Source: Acidovorax sp. DW039 (GTDB lineage Bacteria > Pseudomonadota > Gammaproteobacteria > Burkholderiales > Burkholderiaceae_C). From it: a stretch of 64,000 nt of DNA. The notes beneath the pieces are model-generated. The model did not search any database and had not been told where the DNA came from. It saw only the letters and a program-made list of their open reading frames with translations. Below are positions 57,622 to 64,000 of the stretch, piece after piece. Every line of letters starts with the position of its first letter. The stretch's first letter is position 1. Position numbers and translations under genes: made by a program. The stretch lies in assembly GCF_037101375.1 (NCBI RefSeq), contig NZ_AP029019.1, positions 4,790,772 through 4,854,771 of the forward strand, given 5' to 3'.

Positions 57622-57655
57622 AAAAAGGCCCCGGGTTCGCACCCGGGGCCTTTTT
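57622..57655. terminator. Bidirectional terminator
   Basis: A 15-bp stem AAAAAGGCCCCGGGT/ACCCGGGGCCTTTTT around TCGC, giving T-runs in both directions. It lies between the flagellar-rod-like gene and the convergent hypothetical gene. Confidence 0.88.
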
Positions 57656-57676
57656 CATTGTGGTCTTGTAAATCTG

Positions 57677-58624
57677 TCAGTTCAGTTCGCCATATTGCGT
57701 GCTGCTCAGGTCCGAACTGGGGCCATCGGAGCCAGGCATTTCGGTATCGGCAAAGCCCGTGTGGGTAGAGGGCGGCAGCAGTGGCCCTGAGCGCACGGGC
57801 ACACCCGGGCGGGTGGCAGCCGAGGGTGCCGCCGTGGGGCTGCTGGCGGCATCTGCCAGGGCACGCTTGAAAGCAGCCACCTCATCGGCCTCGATGGGTT
57901 CGTAGCGCGCGGGCGGTGCAACGCGGGTCAGCGGTGCGGGCCCTGTGTTGGATGCGGGCAGCAAAGGCGCTGGAGCCGTAGCGCCGGTAGGTGTACGCGC
58001 TGCCGTCGGTGCAGAAGGGAAGCGGGCCTGTGGCTCTGCAGGAAACAGCAGAGAAGATGCACTGCTGGGTGCAGGCGCCGGTGCGGCAGTCGCCACAGGT
58101 GCGACGGGCTTGCGCACGGGCTGGGGAGCTATCGAGCTCACAGGTGTGTTGGGTGCAATTCCCTTTTGTGGCAAGCCCACCGCCACATGGTCGTTGATGC
58201 GCCAGTAAACGGCAGTCACCACAATGTCGTAACGGGTCTTGGCGGTCTGGGCAATCAGGGCCTCGATCTCACTGAGGCGAGTGGTTTCGCCACCGTACTC
58301 GCGAGCCAAATCCATCATCACCAGGAATTGCCGTCCACGCTGGTCCAGCGACAGCACCTTGAACTTGTAGCTGGCAGACAGCACCCCAGCGCGCACCATG
58401 GCGTCGCGCACCACGGTGTACAGCAACTCGCGCCGCTCCATGCGTTCATTCTTGCGGTTGACCGCGTGCTCAGGAGGATGGGGTTCCAGCAAGGGCTGGC
58501 CAGGCTTGCCTGCCCCGAGGGGGACGGTGGCATCGGCATTCATCAGCCCGGAAGGGTCCATCGCATTGCGTGGCTTGGCCTTGGGCGGTGCGGGTTTGCG
58601 GCTGAACCAGCTGAACAGAGACAT
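57677..58624 (-). CDS. Hypothetical cytoplasmic protein, 315 aa
   Basis: The protein begins MSLFSWFSRKPAPPKAKPRN and has a folded-looking region around 60-160 (NRKNERMERRELLYTVVRDA; GRQFLVMMDLAREYGGETTR; ETTRLSEIEALIAQTAKTRY). A long Pro/Ala/Thr-rich disordered C-terminus follows. I recognise no family. I start at the ATG at 58624. It shares its direction with the cyclic-nucleotide-binding gene upstream. Confidence 0.7.
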   Translation of the reverse strand: MSLFSWFSRKPAPPKAKPRNAMDPSGLMNADATVPLGAGKPGQPLLEPHPPEHAVNRKNERMERRELLYTVVRDAMVRAGVLSASYKFKVLSLDQRGRQFLVMMDLAREYGGETTRLSEIEALIAQTAKTRYDIVVTAVYWRINDHVAVGLPQKGIAPNTPVSSIAPQPVRKPVAPVATAAPAPAPSSASSLLFPAEPQARFPSAPTAARTPTGATAPAPLLPASNTGPAPLTRVAPPARYEPIEADEVAAFKRALADAASSPTAAPSAATRPGVPVRSGPLLPPSTHTGFADTEMPGSDGPSSDLSSTQYGELN

Positions 58625-58733
58625 GGCTTGCTTTCTTCGGAAATGCGCCGTAATAAATCCGAATTGAGTGTAACGTGGGGTGCGACGCCGCGAGTCCGTA
58701 GTCACCGCATACGCACCCAAACAGTGCGCAGTG

Positions 58734-59225
58734 TCAGGTGGCAGCAACGCGGCGTTTGCGGTTACCCAGTCGCTTGGCCAGAACGGAGCCAGCAGCCATG
58801 GAGAGGGCCAGCGCTACCGCGGGCTGGCGGTTGGCCAGTTCTGTAAAGCGCAACGCATGCAATGCCCAGAGTTTGGACGGTGCGCTGGTCTGCACTGTGG
58901 CCGTACGGGGCCGATGTGAGAAGAAGGCACCTTCACCCACCACCGAGCCAGGTCCTACCACGGCGAGGCGCAAACGCTCTTTCTCATCCTGATAGTGCAC
59001 GCTGAGGCTGCCGCTTTCCACCAAATACAGGGTGCGGTCATTGGTGCCCTGCGTGAATACGGTATGGCTGGCGGGGAACACCATGGGCTGGAGATAAGGA
59101 CCCACCACTTCCCACTGAGCGGGAGACAAGGGGTTGGTCATGGCATCGTCGGCATTGGCCTGGGCGATGGCCTCGATCAGGCCGCGAAGATCAACACGTG
59201 GGGCTGTGGGCGTTATGGCATTCAT
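58734..59225 (-). CDS. Cyclic-nucleotide-binding domain protein without a DNA-binding domain
   Basis: The 163-residue protein has a single cNMP-binding beta-barrel (FTQGTNDRTLYLVESGSLSV; GPGSVVGEGAFFSHRPRTAT) followed only by one helix and a basic tail NRKRRVAAT. The usual Crp winged helix is missing. The phosphate cassette has GEGAFF with RTATV, so nucleotide binding is plausible. It may act by protein contact, not on DNA. Confidence 0.8.
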   Translation of the reverse strand: MNAITPTAPRVDLRGLIEAIAQANADDAMTNPLSPAQWEVVGPYLQPMVFPASHTVFTQGTNDRTLYLVESGSLSVHYQDEKERLRLAVVGPGSVVGEGAFFSHRPRTATVQTSAPSKLWALHALRFTELANRQPAVALALSMAAGSVLAKRLGNRKRRVAAT

Positions 59226-59330
59226 GGTGGTGCTGAAAGTACCTGCGTTACAGCATGGACACAAGCACTGCTTACGTCCGTTTACAACAAAGAAGAGCTA
59301 CGTTGGCAGGGGAAAGCCCCCTCCAACGCG

Positions 59331-60785
59331 CTATTTGCCGATGCAGAAACTGGAGAAGATCACACCCAGAAGATCATCGGATGAAAACTCTCCGGTGATG
59401 GCTCCCAGCGCGTTCTGGGCCAGACGCAACTCCTCAGCCAACAAATCCAAGGCGGGAGAAGGTACATGCAACTGCATGGAGGCCTGTTCCAGATGGCTGT
59501 GGACTTTCTCCAGCGCCTGCACATGGCGGGCACGGGCGATGTAGACGCCATCGGGAGCAGACTGCCAACCGGCAATTTCCAGAAGTATCCGTCGCAGCAC
59601 GTCCAGCCCATAGCCCGTACGCGCAGAAATCCGGACCGAACATCGGGGCGCCGTACCTTGCCCACTGGCGTCCGATTCCTCACTCTGCACGTCCGGCAAC
59701 GCCACTTCAGCATCTGTCTTGTTCCACACGTCAATCACTGGGACCGATGCCGGTATCTTGTGCTGCATGGACGCAGCCACCATCGCATCGGCAGCCTGGT
59801 ATTCGGGCAGATGCCTGCGGGAGAGATCGTGCAGAAAGAGGACTGCATCGGCTCCTTCGATTTCGTCCCAGGCGCGGGCGATGCCTATGCGCTCCACCTC
59901 ATCCTCGCTCTCGCGCAAACCGGCCGTATCCACCACATGCAGGGGCACGCCCTCGATCTGTATGGTTTGCTGAACCTTGTCGCGGGTGGTGCCCGCAATG
60001 GGAGTGACGATGGCCAGCTCCGCCCCCGCCAGTGCGTTGAGCAGCGAGCTTTTGCCCGCATTGGGTTGACCGGCAATCACCACCTTGATGCCCTCGCGCA
60101 GCAAAGCACCTTGCTGCGCACGCTGACGGACTTGGGCCAAGGTGTGGTGCAAATGGTCCAGCTGCCCCTTGGCATCGGCTTTCTCCAGGAAATCGATGTC
60201 TTCTTCAGGAAAGTCCAGCGTGGCTTCCACCAGCATGCGCAAATGGATCAGCGCATCACGCAAACCATGGATTTCCTGCGAGAACGCACCGGTCAAAGAG
60301 CGGCTCGCACTGCGGGCGGCCGCTTCGGTACTCGCATCGATCAGGTCCGCAATGGCCTCAGCCTGGGCCAGATCTATCTTGTCATTCAGAAATGCACGCT
60401 CGGTAAATTCACCAGGCTGCGCAACGCGCAAACCAGGCAAACACACGGATGATGGATCGGCAGGCTGCGGGCTGGCCGCTGCCTGCAGGCACCTTGCCAG
60501 CAAAAGTTGCAACACCACCGGGCCGCCATGGGCCTGCAGTTCCAGCACGTCCTCGCCCGTGTAGGAGTGGGGGGCTGGAAAGTACAGCGCCAGCCCTTGG
60601 TCGATAGCTTGGCCCGCAGCATCGCGAAACGGCAGATAGGTCGCCTCACGGGGTCGCAGATCCCGACCACACAGGGCATGAACCAGCGGGCCCAGCCCCT
60701 TGCCCGAGACGCGGACTATCCCCACGGCGCCCCGGCCTGGGGCAGTGGCAATCGCAACGACGGGGTCTGTATGGCGGGCAAGCAT
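59331..60785 (-). CDS. mnmE: tRNA uridine-5-carboxymethylaminomethyl modification GTPase MnmE
   Basis: The 484-residue GTPase acts with MnmG to modify U34 of tRNAs. It has the N-terminal formyl-THF domain ([20 protein letters not shown]), the G1 motif [15 protein letters not shown]3 DTAGLRES, G4 NKTD and the invariant C-terminal CIGK. It sits in the conserved origin-proximal order after yidC on the same strand. Confidence 0.97.
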   Translation of the reverse strand: MLARHTDPVVAIATAPGRGAVGIVRVSGKGLGPLVHALCGRDLRPREATYLPFRDAAGQAIDQGLALYFPAPHSYTGEDVLELQAHGGPVVLQLLLARCLQAAASPQPADPSSVCLPGLRVAQPGEFTERAFLNDKIDLAQAEAIADLIDASTEAAARSASRSLTGAFSQEIHGLRDALIHLRMLVEATLDFPEEDIDFLEKADAKGQLDHLHHTLAQVRQRAQQGALLREGIKVVIAGQPNAGKSSLLNALAGAELAIVTPIAGTTRDKVQQTIQIEGVPLHVVDTAGLRESEDEVERIGIARAWDEIEGADAVLFLHDLSRRHLPEYQAADAMVAASMQHKIPASVPVIDVWNKTDAEVALPDVQSEESDASGQGTAPRCSVRISARTGYGLDVLRRILLEIAGWQSAPDGVYIARARHVQALEKVHSHLEQASMQLHVPSPALDLLAEELRLAQNALGAITGEFSSDDLLGVIFSSFCIGK

Positions 60786-60845
60786 GGCAGGACTTTACAT
60801 GGGGTGAGGGTGAAAACGGGCTCTCAGAGAACCTGTTCAAAAACA

Positions 60846-60871
60846 CCAAAGGCCGCTTGCGCGGCCTTTGG
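60846..60871 (-). terminator. Rho-independent terminator of the rpmH-rnpA-yidD-yidC run
   Basis: The stem CCAAAGGCCGC/GCGGCCTTTGG around TTGC is followed on the minus strand by GTTTTTG. It lies 27 bases after the yidC stop. Confidence 0.85.
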
Positions 60872-60897
60872 AAGGTTCATCAAACGTCAAAACACGT

Positions 60898-62610
60898 TTA
60901 CTTGAACTTCGGCAGATTGAACTGCGGTGGCACACCCATGCGGGTATTGATGATCCACTGCTGAGCGATCGACAGCAGGTTGTTCGTGAGCCAGTACAGC
61001 ACCAGACCTGCAGGGAAGAAGAAGAACATCACGCTGAAAATCAACGGCATGATCCACATCATCTTGGCTTGCATTGGATCTGGAGGTGCGGGGTTCAGCG
61101 CAGTCTGCAGCAGAGAACTCGCAGTCATCAGCAAAGGCAGGATGAAGAAGGGATCGGGCGTGGACAGGTCGCGGATCCAGCCAATCCAGGGAGCGTTGCG
61201 CATTTCCACGCTGGACAGCAGCACCCAGTACAGTGCAATGAACACCGGAATCTGGATCATGATGGGGAAGCAGCCGCCCATCGGGTTGACCTTCTCCTCC
61301 CGGTAGATGCGCATCATCTCCTGCTGCATCTGCTGCGGCTTGTCCTTCAGGCGCTCACGCAATTCCATGATGCGGGGATTGATGGCCTTCATCTTGGCCA
61401 TGCTGGCGTAGGCCTTGGCGTTGAGCCAGTAGAAGGCGATCTTGAGCAGCAGCACCAGACCCACAATCGACCAGCCCCAGTTGTTGAGCAGCTTATGCAA
61501 CTGGTCCAGCAGCCAGTAAAGAGGCTTGGCCAGAATAGCCAGCCAGCCGTAGTCCTTGACCAGTTCCAGACCGGTGGACAGCTTCTCCAGCATGGTTTCC
61601 ACCTGCGGACCTGCAAACAGGCGCGCATCCAGCACCTTGCTGGCACCGGGCTCCAGATTGCCCAGCGGCGCAATCATGCCAACCGAGTAAAGGTTGTCGC
61701 TGACTTTGCGGGTGAAGAGCTGGCGCTCCACGCCATCGGCCAACAGCCAAGCACTGGCAAAGTAGTGCTGCACCATGGCGACGTAGCCGTTGGGAGATTC
61801 CTTGGGAATATCCACCTTGCCGTTTTCGATGTCCTTGAACTCGATCTTCTGGTACTTCTTGGCGTCCGTGTACACGGCTGGGCCCGTGAAGGTGGAGTAG
61901 AACGAAGACTCTCCTGGTGGCTTGTTGCCGTCACGAACCAGTTGCATGTACAGCTGTGGAGCGACAGCCGCGGTGCCTGCGTTCACCACTTCGTGCTTGA
62001 CGGCAATGTCATAGGCACCACGCTTGAGTGTCCAGGTCTTGATCAGCTTGACGCCACCCTGCTCGGGCGATTCGAAGCGGATGTTCAACTCGTTCTCACC
62101 GTCCTTGAGGGCGCGAGGACCAGGGACCGCAGTCATCACGGTCTTGTGGGTGGGGAAGTTGCCACCGATCAGACCTGTCTGGGCTGCATAAACGCGTTGG
62201 GCGCTCTCGTCGAAGAGGACAAAGTTCTTGGCCTTGTCGGTCATGTCCGCATGCTGCAGCAGCTCTGCATGGACCAGCGAACCACCCTCCCCATCAAAGG
62301 TCAGGCGATAGACATCGGTGGTGACCTCGATCTTTTCGCGGGCCACTGCGGCGGCAGCGGGTGCAGGTTGGGCTGCGGCAGACGATGCAGGCGCACCGAT
62401 GGCGGCTGCAGCAGGTGCGCTGGAGCCGGGCACGCTGGCTGCACTGGCCTGTGGCGCAGAAGCTCCTGCCGCGGGGGCAGGGGCGCTCACTGCTGCGGGG
62501 CTGGGGAAGAACGTGGCCTTCTTCCCGTTATGCAGTTGCCATTTGTCCCACAGCAAAACCATGGAAAAGCCAAAAATCACCCACAAGATGGTGCGGCGAA
62601 TGTCGTTCAT
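60898..62610 (-). CDS. yidC: Membrane protein insertase YidC
   Basis: The 570-residue insertase has an N-terminal membrane helix (TILWVIFGFSMVLLWDKW), a large periplasmic beta-domain and the C-terminal five-helix core. The core starts at YGWLAILAKPLYWLLDQLHK and includes MGGCFPIMIQIPVFIALYWV and FFFPAGLVLYWLTNNLLSIA. The Ala/Pro-rich linker near 40-80 is low-complexity. The start overlaps the yidD stop by four bases. Confidence 0.97.
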   Translation of the reverse strand: MNDIRRTILWVIFGFSMVLLWDKWQLHNGKKATFFPSPAAVSAPAPAAGASAPQASAASVPGSSAPAAAAIGAPASSAAAQPAPAAAAVAREKIEVTTDVYRLTFDGEGGSLVHAELLQHADMTDKAKNFVLFDESAQRVYAAQTGLIGGNFPTHKTVMTAVPGPRALKDGENELNIRFESPEQGGVKLIKTWTLKRGAYDIAVKHEVVNAGTAAVAPQLYMQLVRDGNKPPGESSFYSTFTGPAVYTDAKKYQKIEFKDIENGKVDIPKESPNGYVAMVQHYFASAWLLADGVERQLFTRKVSDNLYSVGMIAPLGNLEPGASKVLDARLFAGPQVETMLEKLSTGLELVKDYGWLAILAKPLYWLLDQLHKLLNNWGWSIVGLVLLLKIAFYWLNAKAYASMAKMKAINPRIMELRERLKDKPQQMQQEMMRIYREEKVNPMGGCFPIMIQIPVFIALYWVLLSSVEMRNAPWIGWIRDLSTPDPFFILPLLMTASSLLQTALNPAPPDPMQAKMMWIMPLIFSVMFFFFPAGLVLYWLTNNLLSIAQQWIINTRMGVPPQFNLPKFK

Positions 62611-62900
62611 GAAGACTTCTTTGGTGAGGATGGTTGGGTGTTGGAAGGATGAAGTCGCGAAAACAGCCGCATACCACGCGGGAGTTCTTGCGGGACGGGA
62701 TCATGGCCCCCGTCACACCAGGGGTGGCAGCGTACCAGCCTGCGCAACGTGAGATAACTGCCTGCAGCAGCACCATGCTGCTCCAAAGCCTGCAGAGAAT
62801 ACGCTGAACAGGTCGGCTCAAACCGGCAAGCCGATCCCAGCCAGGGGCTGAGTATCAACCGATAGCCTTTGACCACACCCATCAGCAAAGTTCGCATCAT
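62607..62900 (-). CDS. yidD: Membrane protein insertion efficiency factor YidD
   Basis: The 97-residue protein has the YidD core YRLILSPWLGSACRFEPTCS, AYSLQALEQHG and HPWCDGGHDPVP. It helps YidC-mediated insertion at the inner membrane. Both ends overlap neighbours by ATGA (rnpA upstream, yidC downstream), so the three genes are translationally coupled. Confidence 0.95.
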   Translation of the reverse strand: MMRTLLMGVVKGYRLILSPWLGSACRFEPTCSAYSLQALEQHGAAAGSYLTLRRLVRCHPWCDGGHDPVPQELPRGMRLFSRLHPSNTQPSSPKKSS

Positions 62901-63376
62901 GGCGCAACCTCAGCCGCGCTTTTGGTGCGCTCTGTTTCGGCGCTGCGCCGGACAGCATACGCAAAGAGCTGCACCAGCTCGGTACGCACGGCTTGCCGGA
63001 GCTGATCGGAGGTGGCACTCACAAACTGCTTGCGGTCAAACGCAGTACGCAGGCGCACCACATGGGCCGCTTGGGGCAACCGGTCTTCAAAGGTCGCACC
63101 CACTGCATAGATCTGACGCTTGATGGTGTTGCGCGTCACCGCCCGCCGGGCCCAGCGTTTGGGCACCATGGCCCCCAGCCAGACATCAGGCATGACAAAC
63201 AGGGCCTGCGGTCTTTGCTCTGAAGGCAAAGGACCGGGCCCTGAGGGTGGCTGAGATTCAGCCGACTGGCTTTGCGCACCCAGCACCAAGCGATGCAGCG
63301 CAAAATGCGCTGTGCGGGAGACAGTGCCTCCCGCCATGGTGGCCTGGAACTGCGGACGGGTTTTTAACCGCTGCAT
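62897..63376 (-). CDS. rnpA: Ribonuclease P protein component
   Basis: The 159-residue basic protein has the RNR signature RRAVTRNTIKRQIY, which contacts the RNase P RNA. The N-terminus starts MQRLKTRPQFQATMAGG, and a Ser/Pro-rich insertion near 37-57 makes it longer than typical rnpA (about 120). It lies 62 bases downstream of rpmH in the usual order. Confidence 0.94.
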   Translation of the reverse strand: MQRLKTRPQFQATMAGGTVSRTAHFALHRLVLGAQSQSAESQPPSGPGPLPSEQRPQALFVMPDVWLGAMVPKRWARRAVTRNTIKRQIYAVGATFEDRLPQAAHVVRLRTAFDRKQFVSATSDQLRQAVRTELVQLFAYAVRRSAETERTKSAAEVAP

Positions 63377-63438
63377 GGGCGCACCCCGCTTGATGCCTGA
63401 CGGAACAGACCGGGGAGCAGGCCAGAGAGGATTTGGCC

Positions 63439-63573
63439 TTAGACGGCCAGGCGCTTGCGGCCCTTGGCGCGACGAGCGTTGATCACAGCGCGGCCACCGC
63501 GGGTCTTCATGCGAACGAGGAAGCCGTGGGTGCGGGCGCGACGGGTCTTGGAAGGTTGGTAAGTACGTTTCAT
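63439..63573 (-). CDS. rpmH: 50S ribosomal protein L34
   Basis: The 44-residue L34 begins [20 protein letters not shown] and ends [16 protein letters not shown] lies eight bases upstream of the ATG at 63573. It is the first gene of the rpmH-rnpA-yidD-yidC run and marks the origin region. Confidence 0.98.
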   Translation of the reverse strand: MKRTYQPSKTRRARTHGFLVRMKTRGGRAVINARRAKGRKRLAV

Positions 63574-63729
63574 GGTGCTATTCCTTGAGGTTCAGTTCCG
63601 GACTGCTGCTCTTGAACCCCATTTACCGCTCCAGCAAGCTGCACATGCAGCCGTCAGAGTCGGGTTTTCGGGGCAGAAATAACGGCGCGCCGGGTCAAAT
63701 CACCCTGAACACATTCAGGGAAACCCAAA

Positions 63730-63758
63730 ATTATCGCAGGCTCCTTGCTTTCTGGCAA
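63730..63758 (-). promoter_or_regulatory. Sigma-70 promoter of rpmH
   Basis: On the minus strand: -35 TTGCCA (63753-63758), 17-base spacer, -10 GATAAT (63730-63735). It lies about 157 bases upstream of the rpmH start. Confidence 0.6.
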
Positions 63759-63922
63759 TGCCCGATGTTTTTGCCCAAAATTCAGGCACCTCGGCAAAAG
63801 CGCTTGCGGGCGTCAGAACACCTTGCAGAGCCCCTTGGCAAACCTCAAAAAGAGGGCCGCAAACCCCACTCGAAAGAGCCAGACAAGGCGGTCCGCACAA
63901 GCCCTTCCACAAGCCCCTCAAA

Positions 63923-63951
63923 TTGTGGATAACACCTTGACAAGCTACAAT
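63923..63951 (+). promoter_or_regulatory. Probable dnaA promoter overlapping a DnaA box
   Basis: -35 TTGTGG (63923-63928), 17-base spacer, -10 TACAAT (63946-63951). A perfect DnaA box (TTATCCACA on the minus strand, 63924-63932) covers the -35 element, which suggests DnaA autorepression. Confidence 0.6.
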
Positions 63952-63973
63952 CCGCAGCCTTGCATCGTTCCTC

Positions 63974-63982
63974 CTATCCACA
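63974..63982 (+). promoter_or_regulatory. DnaA box (one mismatch)
   Basis: CTATCCACA differs from the consensus TTATCCACA at the first base. It lies 41 bases beyond the perfect inverse-oriented box at 63924-63932, in the expected dnaA leader. Confidence 0.6.
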
Positions 63983-64000
63983 ATAAAAATACCTCTTGCA

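Larger units (their letters stand above)
63574..64000. other. rpmH-dnaA intergenic (origin-proximal) region
   Basis: These 427 bases hold no convincing gene. They contain the divergent rpmH promoter and a dnaA promoter with DnaA boxes. The order yidC, yidD, rnpA, rpmH, then this region, indicates that dnaA begins just past the window. Part of oriC may lie here, but only two good DnaA boxes are visible. Confidence 0.7.

Noticed and set aside
57622..57655. tRNA-like T-arm (GGGTTCGCACCC)
   Set aside because: The sequence is part of a perfect 15-bp hairpin with T-runs on both sides and no cloverleaf around it; it is a terminator. No tRNA or rRNA was found in the window.
60868..62652. 594-codon plus-strand frame opposite yidC
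   Set aside because: Antisense of a conserved essential gene; no family signature.
63585..63981. Open frames on both strands in the rpmH-dnaA gap
   Set aside because: They overlap the rpmH and dnaA promoters and DnaA boxes and have no protein family; treated as regulatory DNA.

Overview
The window comes from a high-GC beta-proteobacterium, most probably a member of the Comamonadaceae (Acidovorax/Comamonas-like). The evidence is the gene content (recA-recX, sucCD, Bug receptor, DUF4148-type protein, lptD-surA-ksgA beside an amgK-type kinase) and two dispersed repeat families I associate with this family. The right edge is next to the chromosomal origin: mnmE, yidC, yidD, rnpA and rpmH lie in the classic order on the minus strand. 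They are followed by a DnaA-boxed promoter pointing towards a dnaA that must start just beyond base 64000. Most genes are on the minus strand, so they are co-directional with a fork moving away from that origin.

Layout. 1-3750: end of a TerC-family membrane gene, a hypothetical, a small phage-holin-like membrane protein, a BepA-type M48 protease and moaC. 3817-11622: an AT-rich accessory island, the most interesting part of the window. It holds a complete set of polyprenyl-phosphate-arabinose genes (PAP2-like phosphatase, UbiA-type phosphoribosyltransferase, GtrA, DprE1-like, DprE2-like). These abut a type IV pilin operon (pilin, terminator, GT-C glycosyltransferase, second pilin, TfpX/TfpZ accessory protein) driven by a sigma-54-type promoter. 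I read this as a pilin arabinosylation locus, like the one known from Pseudomonas aeruginosa group IV pilins. 11761-18222: a signalling run with an MBL-fold cAMP phosphodiesterase-like protein, a CHASE2 adenylate cyclase, an FHA protein, a PP2C phosphatase and a Ser/Thr kinase. 18506-25470: sucCD, argC, recX/recA with a LexA box, MarR, DUF4148-type. 25630-28521: ferredoxin-domain adenylate cyclase and Crp-like regulator, separated by a MITE-like element.

28621-41277: accessory metabolism and regulation (LysR, Bug receptor, N-formylglutamate amidohydrolase, esterase-like lipoprotein, TctDE-like two-component system, pirin, azoreductase, SDR, GGDEF). 41524-48328: rsmE, amgK, lptD, surA, ksgA (outer-membrane biogenesis). 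48743-49726: secreted ribonuclease and barstar-type inhibitor. 49873-56115: malic enzyme, then a beta-alanine/malonate-semialdehyde degradation cluster. 56225-59225: LysR, orphan flagellar-rod-like protein, a hypothetical and a cyclic-nucleotide-binding protein. 59331-64000: origin-proximal block.

A recurring theme is small repeats inside or against genes. Nine copies of a roughly 52-bp palindromic repeat are scattered through the window. One copy encodes the hydrophobic core of the BepA signal peptide and another a loop of MoaC. A different repeat family supplies about 28 residues inside the amgK product.
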